This document shows, in pieces, positions 7,426-17,000 of a stretch of 64,000 bases of DNA (position 1 is its first letter; the number at the start of each line of letters is the position of its first letter). Below the pieces are notes generated by a model. That model ran no database searches and was not told the DNA's origin. It saw only the letters and a program-made list of their open reading frames with translations. The DNA is from Roseovarius autotrophicus (GTDB lineage Bacteria; Pseudomonadota; Alphaproteobacteria; Rhodobacterales; Rhodobacteraceae). The translations under genes were made by a program, and so were the position numbers. The stretch lies in assembly GCF_018069895.1 (NCBI RefSeq), contig NZ_JAGQDH010000013.1, positions 1-64,000 on the forward strand, written 5' to 3'.

Positions 7426-8592
7426 ATGATGACGACCCTGCGCCACTGGATCCTTATGCTGGCCGCGCTTGTGCTGGCCACGCCCGCTGCGGCCTTCGAG
7501 ACAAGCGCGAAGGGCGCCTATGTGATGGACGTGACCACGGGCACGGTGCTTCTCAACAAGAATGCCGACGAGCCGCTGCCGCCGGCCTCCATGTCCAAGC
7601 TGATGACGCTCTACGTCGCTTTCGAGGCCGTGCGCGACGGCCGACTCACGCTTGACGAGCGGTTGCCGGTATCGGAACATGCGATGAGTTATGGCGGCTC
7701 GACCATGTTTCTCAACACCCGCGACCGGGTGCGGGTCGAGGATCTGTTGCGCGGTATCGTCGTGCTCTCGGGTAACGATGCCTGCGTGGTCATCGCCGAA
7801 GCACTCAGCCCGGACGGGACCGAGGCAGGCTTTGCCCGCTTCATGACGCGGCGCGGGCAGCAGATGGGGCTGACCAACTCGGTCTTTCAGAATGCGAGCG
7901 GCTGGCCTGCCGCGGGCCATGTCATGTCGATGCGCGACCTGGCGCTGCTGGCGCGGCGCCTGATCGAGGATTTTCCGGAATTCTATCCGATGTTCGCGGA
8001 AACCGAGTATCGCTTTGACGGGCGCGCGCCTGCCAATATCTACAACCGAAACCCGCTTTTGGGTCTCGGTATCGGGGCGGACGGGCTCAAGACCGGGCAT
8101 ACGAGCGAGGCGGGATATGGCCTTGTCGGCTCGGCGGTGCAGGGCGACCGGCGGGTGATCTTCGCCATCACCGGGCTTGAGACCGCCGCCGACCGTGCTC
8201 GCGAATCCGAGGCCATCGTCAACTGGGCCTTCCGCCAGTTTGCACAGAAATCCATCGCGCGCGCGGGCGAGGTGGTGGCCGAGGCCGATGTCTGGATGGG
8301 CGAGGCCCCGCGCGTGGGGCTGACGCCGGCCCAGGATCTCGACACGCTCCTGCCCATTCTCGGGGCGGACAGGGTTCCCGCGAATGTGGTCTATACAGGC
8401 CCGGTGCGCGCGCCGGTGGCCAGGGGCGATGTGCTGGCCGAACTGGTATTGATGCCCGACGGGCTGCCGGAAACGCGGGTGCCACTGGTGGCGGTCTCGG
8501 ATGTGGCTGCTGGCGGATTCGTGAGCCGGATGCGCACCGTCTCGGCGCTGCTCCTGACGCGGTTGCGCGAGGGCCCCGAGGGGGCGCTTTGA
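7426..8592 (+). CDS. D-alanyl-D-alanine carboxypeptidase (PBP5/6 family)
   Basis: 388 residues. Trims the terminal D-Ala from peptidoglycan stem peptides in the periplasm. A signal peptide covers about residues 1-23 (ends ATPAAA). All three active-site motifs of the S11 family are present: SxxK as SMSK (Ser55-Lys58), SGN in 'VVLSGNDAC', and KTG in 'GLKTGHTSEAG'. The C-terminal part (about 275-388) matches the beta-rich PBP5 C domain with a terminal amphipathic helix for membrane docking. ATG 7426 and ATG 7429 are equally possible starts. The stop overlaps the TTG start of tmk. Confidence 0.93.
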   Translation: MMTTLRHWILMLAALVLATPAAAFETSAKGAYVMDVTTGTVLLNKNADEPLPPASMSKLMTLYVAFEAVRDGRLTLDERLPVSEHAMSYGGSTMFLNTRDRVRVEDLLRGIVVLSGNDACVVIAEALSPDGTEAGFARFMTRRGQQMGLTNSVFQNASGWPAAGHVMSMRDLALLARRLIEDFPEFYPMFAETEYRFDGRAPANIYNRNPLLGLGIGADGLKTGHTSEAGYGLVGSAVQGDRRVIFAITGLETAADRARESEAIVNWAFRQFAQKSIARAGEVVAEADVWMGEAPRVGLTPAQDLDTLLPILGADRVPANVVYTGPVRAPVARGDVLAELVLMPDGLPETRVPLVAVSDVAAGGFVSRMRTVSALLLTRLREGPEGAL

Positions 8593-9215
8593 GCGGGCAG
8601 GGCCTTTTCATCAGCTTCGAGGGCATCGACGGCTCGGGCAAGTCCACGCAGGCGCGTCTTTTGGCCGGGGTCTTGCGGGAGACCGGCCGAGAGGTGGTGC
8701 TGACGCGCGAGCCCGGGGGCAGCACGGGGGCCGAGGAAATCCGCAAGCTGGTGCTGGAGGGCGCGGGCGACCGCTGGTCGCCCGAAACCGAGGTGCTCTT
8801 GTTCACCGCCGCCCGCCGCGACCATCTGGAACGGGTGATCGCGCCCGCGCTCGGCCGGGGCGCGGTGGTGATCTCTGACCGCTTCGCCGACAGCACGCGG
8901 GTCTATCAGGGCGTGGGCCGCGCCGATCTGCGCCCGCTGGTGGACGATCTGCACCGGTTGGTGATCGGTCAGGAGCCCGATCTGACGCTGCTCATCGACA
9001 TCGACCCGGCGACGGGGCTGGCGCGGGCCGGGGCGCGCGGCGGCGGCGAGGCGCGGTTCGAATCCTTCGGGCTGGCCTTGCAGGAACGGCTGCGCGCGGG
9101 CTTTCTGGCGCTGGCTGGCGAGGTGCCCGAGCGGGTGGTCGTCATCGACGGCGCGCGCGAGGCGCAGGCGGTGGCGTCGGAGGTGGCGCGCGTTGTCGCC
9201 GCGCGGCTGGCATGA
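8589..9215 (+). CDS. tmk: Thymidylate kinase
   Basis: 208 residues. Phosphorylates dTMP to dTDP with ATP. The start is a TTG at 8589 that overlaps the carboxypeptidase stop (TTGA); no ATG fits. The P-loop is EGIDGSGKST (11-20), followed by 'TREPGGS' (39-45) for substrate binding and 'ISDRFADSTRVYQG', the DR(Y/F) motif. The lid region is 'RAGARGGGEARFES'. The stop overlaps the start of holB, a pairing (tmk-holB-tatD) common in alphaproteobacteria. Confidence 0.95.
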   Translation: MSGQGLFISFEGIDGSGKSTQARLLAGVLRETGREVVLTREPGGSTGAEEIRKLVLEGAGDRWSPETEVLLFTAARRDHLERVIAPALGRGAVVISDRFADSTRVYQGVGRADLRPLVDDLHRLVIGQEPDLTLLIDIDPATGLARAGARGGGEARFESFGLALQERLRAGFLALAGEVPERVVVIDGAREAQAVASEVARVVAARLA

Positions 9216-10333
9216 GCGAGTCGGCCCTGCCCGAGCCGGACCGCGCCGAGGGCGCGCCGCATCCGCGCGAGACCGCGCAGCTTTTCGGGCAGGGCGCGGC
9301 GGAGGCGGAATTCCTTGACGCCTTCGCCACCGGGCGGATGCATCACGGCTGGCTTCTGACCGGGGCGCAGGGCATCGGCAAGGCGACGCTCGCCTGGCGC
9401 ATCGCGCGGTTTCTGCTCGCGCATCAGGCGCCGGAGGAGGATGGCCTTTTCGGTGCGCCGCCCCCGCCCGAGAGCCTTGATGTGGCCCCCGACCATCCGG
9501 TGGCGCGGCGGATGCAGGCATTGTCGGAACCCGGCTTGTTCCTGCTGCGGCGCGGACCGAACGACAAGGGCGACCGGCTGGCGCAGGAGATCCGCGTGGT
9601 CGAGGTGCGCAAGCTGGCGAATTTCTTTGCGCTGTCGTCGGCGGATGGCGGGCGGCGGGTGGTGATCGTCGATGCCGCGGACGAGCTGAACATGCAGGCC
9701 GCCAATGCGCTTCTGAAGATGCTGGAAGAGCCGCCTGCGCGCACGGTGATGCTCTTGGTGGCGCATCAGCCCGCGCGCCTTCTGCCGACGATCCGCTCGC
9801 GCTGCCGAACGCTGCGGCTCAGCCCGCTGAGCGCGCCCGATATGGCGCGCGCGCTGGAACAGGCGGGGATCATGCCCGAGGGAGATCCGGCAGCGCTCGC
9901 GGAACTGGCGGGTGGGTCTGTGGGCGCGGCGGTGCGGCTGGCCACGCTTGACGGGTTGGCGCTCTATGCCGAATGGGTGGCGCTGATGGAGAGCCTGCCG
10001 CGCCTTGACCGTTCCCGCGCGTTGCGCCTTGCCGATACGGCGGCCACGCGCGGCGCGGAGGCGCGGCGCGATCTGCTGTTCGCGCTCATTGATCTTTTTC
10101 TGGCGCGCCTTGCCCGCACCGGGGCCACCGGGGCGCCCCCCAACGTCGAGGCGGCACCGGGTGAGGCGGCTCTGCTCGCCCGCCTTGCCCCCGATACGTT
10201 TCGCGCACGACGTTGGGCCACGCTCTCGGATGAGGTGGGCGCGCGGGTGCGTCATGGTCTCTCGGTCAATCTTGACCCTGCCGCCTTGCTCCTAGATACG
10301 GTGTTCAGGATCAATGAGACGGCCGGGGGATGA
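9212..10333 (+). CDS. holB: DNA polymerase III subunit delta'
   Basis: 373 residues. Part of the clamp-loader complex that places the beta clamp on DNA. AAA+ fold with a Walker A-like GAQGIGKATL (51-60), and 'NALLKMLEEPPARTVMLLV' and 'TIRSRCRTL', the SRC motif of clamp-loader subunits. It overlaps tmk by 4 bases. TatD follows after 18 bases, so tmk, holB and tatD form one unit. Confidence 0.93.
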   Translation: MSESALPEPDRAEGAPHPRETAQLFGQGAAEAEFLDAFATGRMHHGWLLTGAQGIGKATLAWRIARFLLAHQAPEEDGLFGAPPPPESLDVAPDHPVARRMQALSEPGLFLLRRGPNDKGDRLAQEIRVVEVRKLANFFALSSADGGRRVVIVDAADELNMQAANALLKMLEEPPARTVMLLVAHQPARLLPTIRSRCRTLRLSPLSAPDMARALEQAGIMPEGDPAALAELAGGSVGAAVRLATLDGLALYAEWVALMESLPRLDRSRALRLADTAATRGAEARRDLLFALIDLFLARLARTGATGAPPNVEAAPGEAALLARLAPDTFRARRWATLSDEVGARVRHGLSVNLDPAALLLDTVFRINETAGG

Positions 10334-10351
10334 CCCGGAAATCGGAGGCCC

Positions 10352-11143
10352 ATGACCGGCGATATCCGCATCACCGACAGCCATTGCCACCTCGACTTTC
10401 CCGATTTTGACGGCGAGTTGGGCGAGGTGATCGCGCGCGCGCGGGCAGCGGGGGTGCACCGGATGGTGACGATCTGCACCCGGTTGCGTCAGGAACGCGC
10501 GGTGCGCGCCATCGCCGAGGCGCACGCGCCGGTTTTCTATGCGGCAGGCACCCATCCGATGAGCGCCGCAGAGGAGCCGCTGGCGACGGTGGAAGAGCTT
10601 GTCGCGCTGGCGGCGCATCCGAAATTCGTCGGCATCGGCGAGACCGGACTCGATTACCATTACACCGCCGAGAGCGCCGAGGTGCAGCAGCAAAGCCTGC
10701 GCATCCATATCGCCGCGGCGCAGGAGACGGGGCTGCCGCTGATCATCCATGCCCGCGACGCGGATGAGGACATGGCGCGCATCCTGACCGAGGAGTTCAG
10801 GAACGCCCCCTATAACTGCGTCATGCATTGCTTTTCTTCCGGGCCGGCGCTGGCGCGGGCGGTGCTCGATCTGGGGTTTTATCTGTCGATGTCGGGCATC
10901 GTGGCCTTTCCGCGCTCTATGGCGCTGCGCGAGATTTTCGCGAGCGCCCCGGTGGACCGCATTCTGGCGGAGACCGACGCGCCCTATCTTGCGCCCCCCC
11001 CCCATCGGGGCCGCCGCAACGAGCCCGCCTATACGGTCCACACCGCGCAGATGGGCGCGGAGGTGTTCGGTATGGACTGGACGGACTTCGCCGCGCAGCT
11101 TGAGGCCAATTTCGAGCGGCTTTTCCCCAAGGCGGTTCTGTGA
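10352..11143 (+). CDS. TatD-family metal-dependent hydrolase/DNase
   Basis: 263 residues, usual length. TIM-barrel metallo-hydrolase, with 3'-5' exonuclease activity known in relatives. Metal ligands are readable: His11 and His13 in 'DSHCHLDFP', Glu97 in 'GIGETGLDYH', His133 in 'IIHARDAD', His159 in 'VMHCFSSG', and Asp209 in 'LAETDAPYL'. The conserved 'APPPHRGRRNEP' segment near residues 214-225 is encoded through a run of ten C bases, a possible slippage site; the frame is intact here. ATG 10352 follows a GGAGG at 10345-10349. Confidence 0.93.
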   Translation: MTGDIRITDSHCHLDFPDFDGELGEVIARARAAGVHRMVTICTRLRQERAVRAIAEAHAPVFYAAGTHPMSAAEEPLATVEELVALAAHPKFVGIGETGLDYHYTAESAEVQQQSLRIHIAAAQETGLPLIIHARDADEDMARILTEEFRNAPYNCVMHCFSSGPALARAVLDLGFYLSMSGIVAFPRSMALREIFASAPVDRILAETDAPYLAPPPHRGRRNEPAYTVHTAQMGAEVFGMDWTDFAAQLEANFERLFPKAVL

Positions 11144-11940
11144 TGGGGGAGTTGCGCTTTACCATACTCGGCTGCGGCTCATCGGGGGGCGTGCCGCGAT
11201 TGGGCGGCCATTGGGGCGATTGCGACCCGGCAAATCCGCGCAACACGCGGCGGCGCTGTTCCATGCTGATCGAGCGCGAGACCGGGGGCGGTGTCACCCG
11301 CGTCCTGATCGACACCTCGCCCGACCTGCGCGCGCAGCTTCTTGATGCGGGGATAGGCACACTTGACGCGGTGGCCTATACCCATGCCCATGCCGACCAT
11401 GTCCACGGTATCGACGATCTGCGGATGATCGTCTTTAACATGCGCGCGCGCCTGCCTGTCTATGCTGATGGCGACACGCAGAACGCGCTTTATTCCCGCT
11501 TCGGTTATGCCTTTACCCAGCCCGAGGACAGCCCCTATCCGCCGATCCTCGACATGCACACGATCGACGGGCCGTTCTTCATTGAAGGGGCAGGGGGCGC
11601 GATCATGCTCACGCCGTTCAAGGTGGGACATGGCAGCATCGACGCGCTTGGCTTTCGGGTGGCGGGCCTTGCCTATCTGCCAGATGCCGTCACCATTCCC
11701 GATGATGTCTGGCCGCTGCTGGAAGGGCTCGACTGCTGGGTGGTCGATGCGCTGCGGCGCACGCCGCACCCCACCCATGCCCATCTTGACATGACGCTTG
11801 ACTGGATCGCGCGCGCCGCGCCGCGCCGTGCGGTTCTGACCAACATGCATATCGACCTCGATTACGAGACGGTGGCCGCCGAAACCCCCGCCCATATCAC
11901 CCCAGCCCATGACGGGCTGGTGATCCGTTACCCGGTCTGA
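11143..11940 (+). CDS. MBL-fold metallo-hydrolase, PhnP/lipoate-ligase-neighbour type
   Basis: 265 residues. Beta-lactamase-fold hydrolase with the zinc motif HAHADH (81-86) and N-terminus 'FTILGCGSSGGVPRLGG', as in the family that includes phosphoribosyl 1,2-cyclic phosphate phosphodiesterase PhnP. ATG 11143 forms a TGATG junction with tatD; a GTG three bases earlier is also possible. No phn genes are nearby, and members next to tatD-holB-tmk are common in alphaproteobacteria, so its substrate may not be a phosphonate intermediate. Confidence 0.83.
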   Translation: MGELRFTILGCGSSGGVPRLGGHWGDCDPANPRNTRRRCSMLIERETGGGVTRVLIDTSPDLRAQLLDAGIGTLDAVAYTHAHADHVHGIDDLRMIVFNMRARLPVYADGDTQNALYSRFGYAFTQPEDSPYPPILDMHTIDGPFFIEGAGGAIMLTPFKVGHGSIDALGFRVAGLAYLPDAVTIPDDVWPLLEGLDCWVVDALRRTPHPTHAHLDMTLDWIARAAPRRAVLTNMHIDLDYETVAAETPAHITPAHDGLVIRYPV

Positions 11941-11944
11941 GCCG

Positions 11945-12874
11945 GTGCAGGCGCTGATCGAGGTTATCATCCCGGTCTTTCTGGTGATCGGGTTCGGATA
12001 TCTGGCGGTCTGGCGGGGCTGGTTCAGCACGGCGGGGGTGGATGGGCTGATGACCTTCACCCAGAAATTCGCCATTCCCTGCCTGCTTTTCGTGGCCATC
12101 GCGCGGCTTGATCTGGCTCAGGATTTCGACTGGCGGCTTTTGCTCAGCTTCTACACCGGGGCGCTCTCGGGCTTTCTGCTGGGGCTCATCGGCGCGCGGC
12201 TCTTCTTCGGGCGCTCGTGGGAGGATGCGGTTGCCATCGGGTTCTGCTGCCTCTTCTCCAACTCGGTGCTTCTGGGCCTGCCGATCATGGAGCGCGCCTA
12301 TGGGCTTGGCGCGCTCTCGGCCAATTTCGCCATCATCGCGATCCATTCGCCGTTTTGCTATGGAATCGGCATCACCGCGATGGAGGTGGCGCGGGCGCGC
12401 GGGCAAAGCGCGGCGCAGGTGGTGGCCAAGGTGTTCCGGGCGATGTTCTCGAACACGCTCATTCTCGGGATCGCCGCCGGATTTGCCGTCAACCTCTCGG
12501 GGCTGCCGATTCCGGGGCCGGTGGGCGATGCGCTTGACCTGATGGTGCGCGCGGCGCTGCCTGCCGCACTGTTCGGGCTGGGGGGCGTGCTGGTGCAATA
12601 CCGCCCCGAGGGCGATATGCGCGCGATTCTTTATGTCTGCGCGATCTCGCTTCTGGCGCATCCGGCGATCACCTATGGGCTGGGGCTTGGGCTGGACCTG
12701 TCGCCCGAGGCGCTGCGCTCTGCGGTGGTGACGGCGGCGATGGCACCGGGGGTCAACGCCTATATCTTTGCCAACATGTATGGCCATGCCAAACGGGTGG
12801 CGGCGTCGAGCGTGCTGATTGCCACCGGGCTGACGCTGGTGACAGCCTGGGGCTGGTTGCAGGTGCTGCCCTGA
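11945..12874 (+). CDS. AEC-family transporter (auxin efflux carrier fold)
   Basis: 309 residues, highly hydrophobic, with about ten membrane segments in two sets of five, the AEC layout. Family members move small organic acids or similar anions; substrate cannot be read here. Starts with GTG 11945, four bases after the hydrolase stop. Motifs such as 'SNSVLLGLPIMERAYG' near residues 115-130 and 'AAMAPGVNAYIFANMYG' near the C-terminus are typical. The gene ends exactly where the convergent GFA gene ends. Confidence 0.85.
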   Translation: MQALIEVIIPVFLVIGFGYLAVWRGWFSTAGVDGLMTFTQKFAIPCLLFVAIARLDLAQDFDWRLLLSFYTGALSGFLLGLIGARLFFGRSWEDAVAIGFCCLFSNSVLLGLPIMERAYGLGALSANFAIIAIHSPFCYGIGITAMEVARARGQSAAQVVAKVFRAMFSNTLILGIAAGFAVNLSGLPIPGPVGDALDLMVRAALPAALFGLGGVLVQYRPEGDMRAILYVCAISLLAHPAITYGLGLGLDLSPEALRSAVVTAAMAPGVNAYIFANMYGHAKRVAASSVLIATGLTLVTAWGWLQVLP

Positions 12875-13243
12875 TCAGCGGTCCGCAGGGTGGTTGACCC
12901 CGTCCACCCAAGGGATGTCCCCCAGATCGCGCGGGTGGTAGCCTTCCAGACAGGCGAGATTGACTCCGTATTCATTGGGGTTCGAGCGGCGGCGGTGGTG
13001 GGTATAGATGCCGCAGGTCTTGCAGAAATAGTGCTGCGCCGTCTGCGTGCCCCATGTGTAGCGCGTGAGGTTCTCGGCCCCGCGCACCACTTCGAGGCCA
13101 CCCAGCGGGGCCGAGACCGCCACCGCCCCGCGCCGCGCACAGAATGAGCAATCGCAGCGGTGCGCGTTGGCAAGACCCTCGGAGAGGGTCACGCGCAACT
13201 CGACCGCGCCGCAATGACAGGTGGCCTTGAGGGGGTGGGTCAT
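12875..13243 (-). CDS. GFA (CENP-V/formaldehyde-activating-like) zinc protein
   Basis: 122 residues, a single GFA domain. Zinc ligands are visible as CHC (Cys9, Cys11), CDCSFC (Cys30, Cys32, Cys35) and CKTC (Cys74, Cys77). The founding member was proposed to help glutathione react with formaldehyde, but most homologues, including short ones like this, have no proven activity. Its start overlaps the rhomboid stop by 4 bases, so the two are co-transcribed. Confidence 0.87.
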   Translation of the reverse strand: MTHPLKATCHCGAVELRVTLSEGLANAHRCDCSFCARRGAVAVSAPLGGLEVVRGAENLTRYTWGTQTAQHYFCKTCGIYTHHRRRSNPNEYGVNLACLEGYHPRDLGDIPWVDGVNHPADR

Positions 13244-13986
13244 CGGCGTTTCCTCACGCGGGGAATGGAGGTGCGGCGAAATTCATAGCGTGCCTGCGGG
13301 TTGGGCGGCACACCGCCATGCAACGTCCAGAAGCGCGGCCCGCCAAGCCGCCAGAATACCGGCAGCGCCAGAACCACGCCAGCGACGAACCCGCCCGCAT
13401 GGGCCCAATAGGCGATGCCCCCCGTGTCGGGGTTGCTGGCCAGACCGGCCAGAAGCTGAAAGGCGAACCAAACCGCCAGCATCAGTGCCGCAGGGATGGT
13501 GACGATGCGGACGAATACGATGAAGATCAGCAGCACATCCACCCGCGCGCGCGGGAACAGCAGCAGATAGCCCCCCATCACCCCGGCGATGGCGCCCGAG
13601 GCGCCCACAGTCGGCACTTGGGAAAGCGGCCCGCCCAGAACCTGCGCCATGCCCGCCGCGATGCCTGTGGCAAGATAGAAGGCGAGATAGGGCAGATGGC
13701 CCATACGGTCCTCGAGATTGTCGCCGAAAATCCACAGAAACAGCATGTTGCCCGCCAGATGCATCAACCCGCCATGCAGGAACATCGAGCTGAACAGCCC
13801 CGAATAATCGCCCGTGCGCGTGATCCGCGCCGGGATCATCGCCCATTCGTCGAAGAACTGCATCAACGCGCGCTCATCGGTGAAAAGGGGCCAGTATCCG
13901 ACAAATATCAGGATATTGGCGGCGATGAGCGCATAGGTCACATAAGGTGTGCAGCGCGAGGGGTTGTGATCGCGGATCGGGATCAT
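13240..13986 (-). CDS. Rhomboid-family intramembrane serine protease
   Basis: 248 residues, six or seven membrane segments. The catalytic dyad is Ser130 in 'VGASGAIAGVMG' and His196 in 'YWAHAGGF'. His71 and Asn80 in 'HGGLMHLAGNMLFLW' match the conserved oxyanion-side residues. Rhomboids cut membrane proteins within the bilayer; the substrate is unknown. The N-terminus 'MIPIRDHNPS' is typical of the alphaproteobacterial group. Confidence 0.92.
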   Translation of the reverse strand: MIPIRDHNPSRCTPYVTYALIAANILIFVGYWPLFTDERALMQFFDEWAMIPARITRTGDYSGLFSSMFLHGGLMHLAGNMLFLWIFGDNLEDRMGHLPYLAFYLATGIAAGMAQVLGGPLSQVPTVGASGAIAGVMGGYLLLFPRARVDVLLIFIVFVRIVTIPAALMLAVWFAFQLLAGLASNPDTGGIAYWAHAGGFVAGVVLALPVFWRLGGPRFWTLHGGVPPNPQARYEFRRTSIPRVRKRR

Positions 13987-14027
13987 GGGCGAAAGCTAGC
14001 GCGCTTTCGCCCCACCGGAAAGCATGA

Positions 14028-17000
14028 TCAGCCCATGCCGCCCAAAAGCGCCGCGTTGCCGCCTGCTGCAGTGGTATCGACGCAGACATGCCGCTCGTGC
14101 AGCGCGTGGCCGGTGTCGGGCAACCCGGTGATCAGCGGCAGGATCGGGCCTGCGCGGCGCGCGAGCGCGTCGGCCAACGCGCGCGCCTCGGTCTCGTCGC
14201 CCCACCAGATTGCGCCCGAGAGCCCGCCCATGGTGACAAGCGCCTCCGGGTCCACCCGGCCCGTAACGGCAACAGCCACGCCGCCAAGCGCCTCGACCGC
14301 CCGTTTCTGCGCCATGGCCGCCACTTCCCCCGGCCCAAGACAGAGCAGAGCGGGGCGGACATGGGTGGTGAGACGGTTCGACTCGCCCGTCGGCCCCGGC
14401 AGCACCAGCGCCGCGCGCGGCGCGTGACCGGCGGCATTGGCGGCATCGAGCGCCTTTTGCGCCGCTTGCGCCGACATGGCTTCGGTCCATTTCACGCCCT
14501 GTTCCGGCGCGGCGCGCGCGGTAAAGCGGGTGAGGTAATGCGGCCCGCCCGCCTTGGGTCCGGTGCCCGACATGCCCTCGCCGCCGAACGGCTGGCTGCC
14601 GACAATCGCCCCGATCTGGTTGCGGTTGACATAGATGTTGCCCGCCTGCACCGCCTCGGTCACGTGCTGCACGCGGTCGTCGATCCGCGTCATCAGGCCA
14701 AAGGTCAGGCCGTAGCCGGTGGCGTTGATCGCCCCGATCACCCGGTCGAGATCGCGCGCCTTGAACGTGGCGAGATGCAGCACGGGGCCGAAAATCTCGC
14801 GCTCGATCTCGCCGATGCCGCCAACCTTGATCAGCGTGGGGGCAATATAGGTGCCCGCATTGGGGGTCTTCAACTCATGCACAAGGCGGCCCTCGGCGCG
14901 GGCCTGCTGGATATGCGCGGCAATGCCTGAGCGCGCCTCCTCGTCGATCACCGGGCCGCAATCGGTGCTCAGATGCCAGGGATTGCCAACGGTGAGCGCG
15001 TCCATCGCCCCGGTGAGCATCTCGGTGAGATGCGGCGCGATATCTTCCTGCACATAGAGGCAGCGCAGCGCCGAACAGCGTTGCCCGGCGGATTGGAACG
15101 CCGATTCCACGATGGCTTGCACCGCCTGTTCCGGGAGCGCGGTGCTGTCCACGATCATTGCGTTCATACCGCCGGTTTCCGCGATGAGCGGCGCGCCGGG
15201 CGCGAGGTTCTTGACCATCGCCGCGCGGATTTTCAACGCCGTTTCGGTCGAGCCGGTAAAGGCCACGCCGCCGACGCGCGCGTCAGAAGTGAGCATCGCC
15301 CCCACATCGCCCGCGCCGGGCAGCAGTTGCAGCGCAGTGGCGGGCACGCCCGCGCGGTGCAGGAGGGCAACGGCCAGATGCGCGATCAGCGGGGTCTGTT
15401 CCGCCGGTTTCGACAGCACCGCGTTGCCAGCCGCCAGCGCCGCCGCGATCTGGCCGCTAAAGATGGCCAGCGGAAAGTTCCACGGCGATATGCAGGTAAA
15501 TGTGCCCACGGGGGCCGCCTCGGGCGCATGGGCGGCGTAATAGCGCAGGAAATCCACCGCCTCGCGCAACTCCGCCACCGCGTCGGGGATGGATTTTCCG
15601 GCCTCGCGGGTGAGGATTGCGAAAATCTCGCCGTAATTTTCCTCATAGAGATCGGCGGCGCGGTTGAGGATCGCGGCCCGCTCCTTGGCGGGGGCGTTCC
15701 ACGGTGCGGCGGCGGCAAGCGCGGTTTCCACATCGGATTTAGACGCCCAGGCCACGGTGCCGGGGCAATCGGCGGGATCGGCGGGGTTCTCGACCGCCTC
15801 CGGCGCCAGTGGTTGCGCCTTGCCCGCAAGCAGCGGCGCGGCTTCCCAGCGGTGCTCGGCAAAGGGCGCGCGCGCCGCCTCGATCGCGTCAAGCGTCGGC
15901 AGATGGCGCAGGTCAAAGCCGCGCGAATTGGGGCGCTCCGGCTGGAACAGCTCCGGTCCCCTGGGCAGATGCGGCGCGGGATCGTTCACCGCCTCGAACG
16001 GATCGCGGGCAACCTGCTCCGGGGCTACGTCCTTATCGACGATCTGGTTGACAAAACTGGAATTGGCGCCGTTTTCCAGCAGACGCCGCACCAGATAGGC
16101 CAAGAGGTCGCGATGCGCGCCCACCGGCGCATAGATGCGGCAGCGCGTGCCCTCGGCCTTGAGGATGATGTCATGCAGCGCCTCGCCCATGCCATGCAGG
16201 CGCTGGAATTCGAAGGCGCGCTTGTCGGCGGCCATGTCAAGGATCGCGGCGGCGGTATGGGCGTTGTGGGTGGCGAATTGCGGATAGATGCGGTCCGTCA
16301 TCGACAGCAGTTTGCGCGCATTGGCGATATAGCTGATGTCGGTCGCGGGTTTCGAGGTAAAGACCGGAAATCCGTCGATCCCCGCCACCTGTGCGCGCTT
16401 GATCTCGGTGTCCCAATAGGCGCCCTTGACCAGCCGCACCATGATGCGGCGGTCAAACCGGGTGGCCAGATCATAAAGGAAATCAATAACATGGCTGGCG
16501 CGTTGGCCATAGGCCTGCACCACCACGCCAAACCCGTCCCAGCCCGCCAGCGCAGGTTCCGCCAGCACCGTCTCGATCACATCAAGCGACAGCGACAGCC
16601 GGTCGGCCTCTTCCGCGTCGATATTGAGGCCCATCTTGGCCGATTTCGCCAAGAGCGCGAGTGAGCGCAGGCGCGGCACCAGCACGCGCATCACCTCATC
16701 GCGTTGCGCCACCTCATAGCGCGGATGCAGCGCCGAGAGTTTCACGGAAATGCCGGGGTTGCTGCGGATGTCGGCATGGGTGCAGGCCTTGGCAATCGCG
16801 GTAATGGCCCGCGAATAGCTCAGGTGATAGCGGGTCGCGTCGCCGTCGGTGCGCGCCGCCTCGCCCAGCATGTCGTAGGAATAGGTATAGCCCTTCTTTT
16901 CCATCCCCGCTGCACGGTCCATGGCACCCTGAATCGTCTCGCCCAGCACGAACTGGCGGCCCATTTCCTTCATCGCGCGGCCCACGGCGGTGCGGATCAC

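Noticed and set aside
6475..8100. 541-codon minus-strand frame opposite the SPOR lipoprotein and carboxypeptidase
   Set aside because: Shadow of two genes with complete motifs; His/Arg-rich translation.
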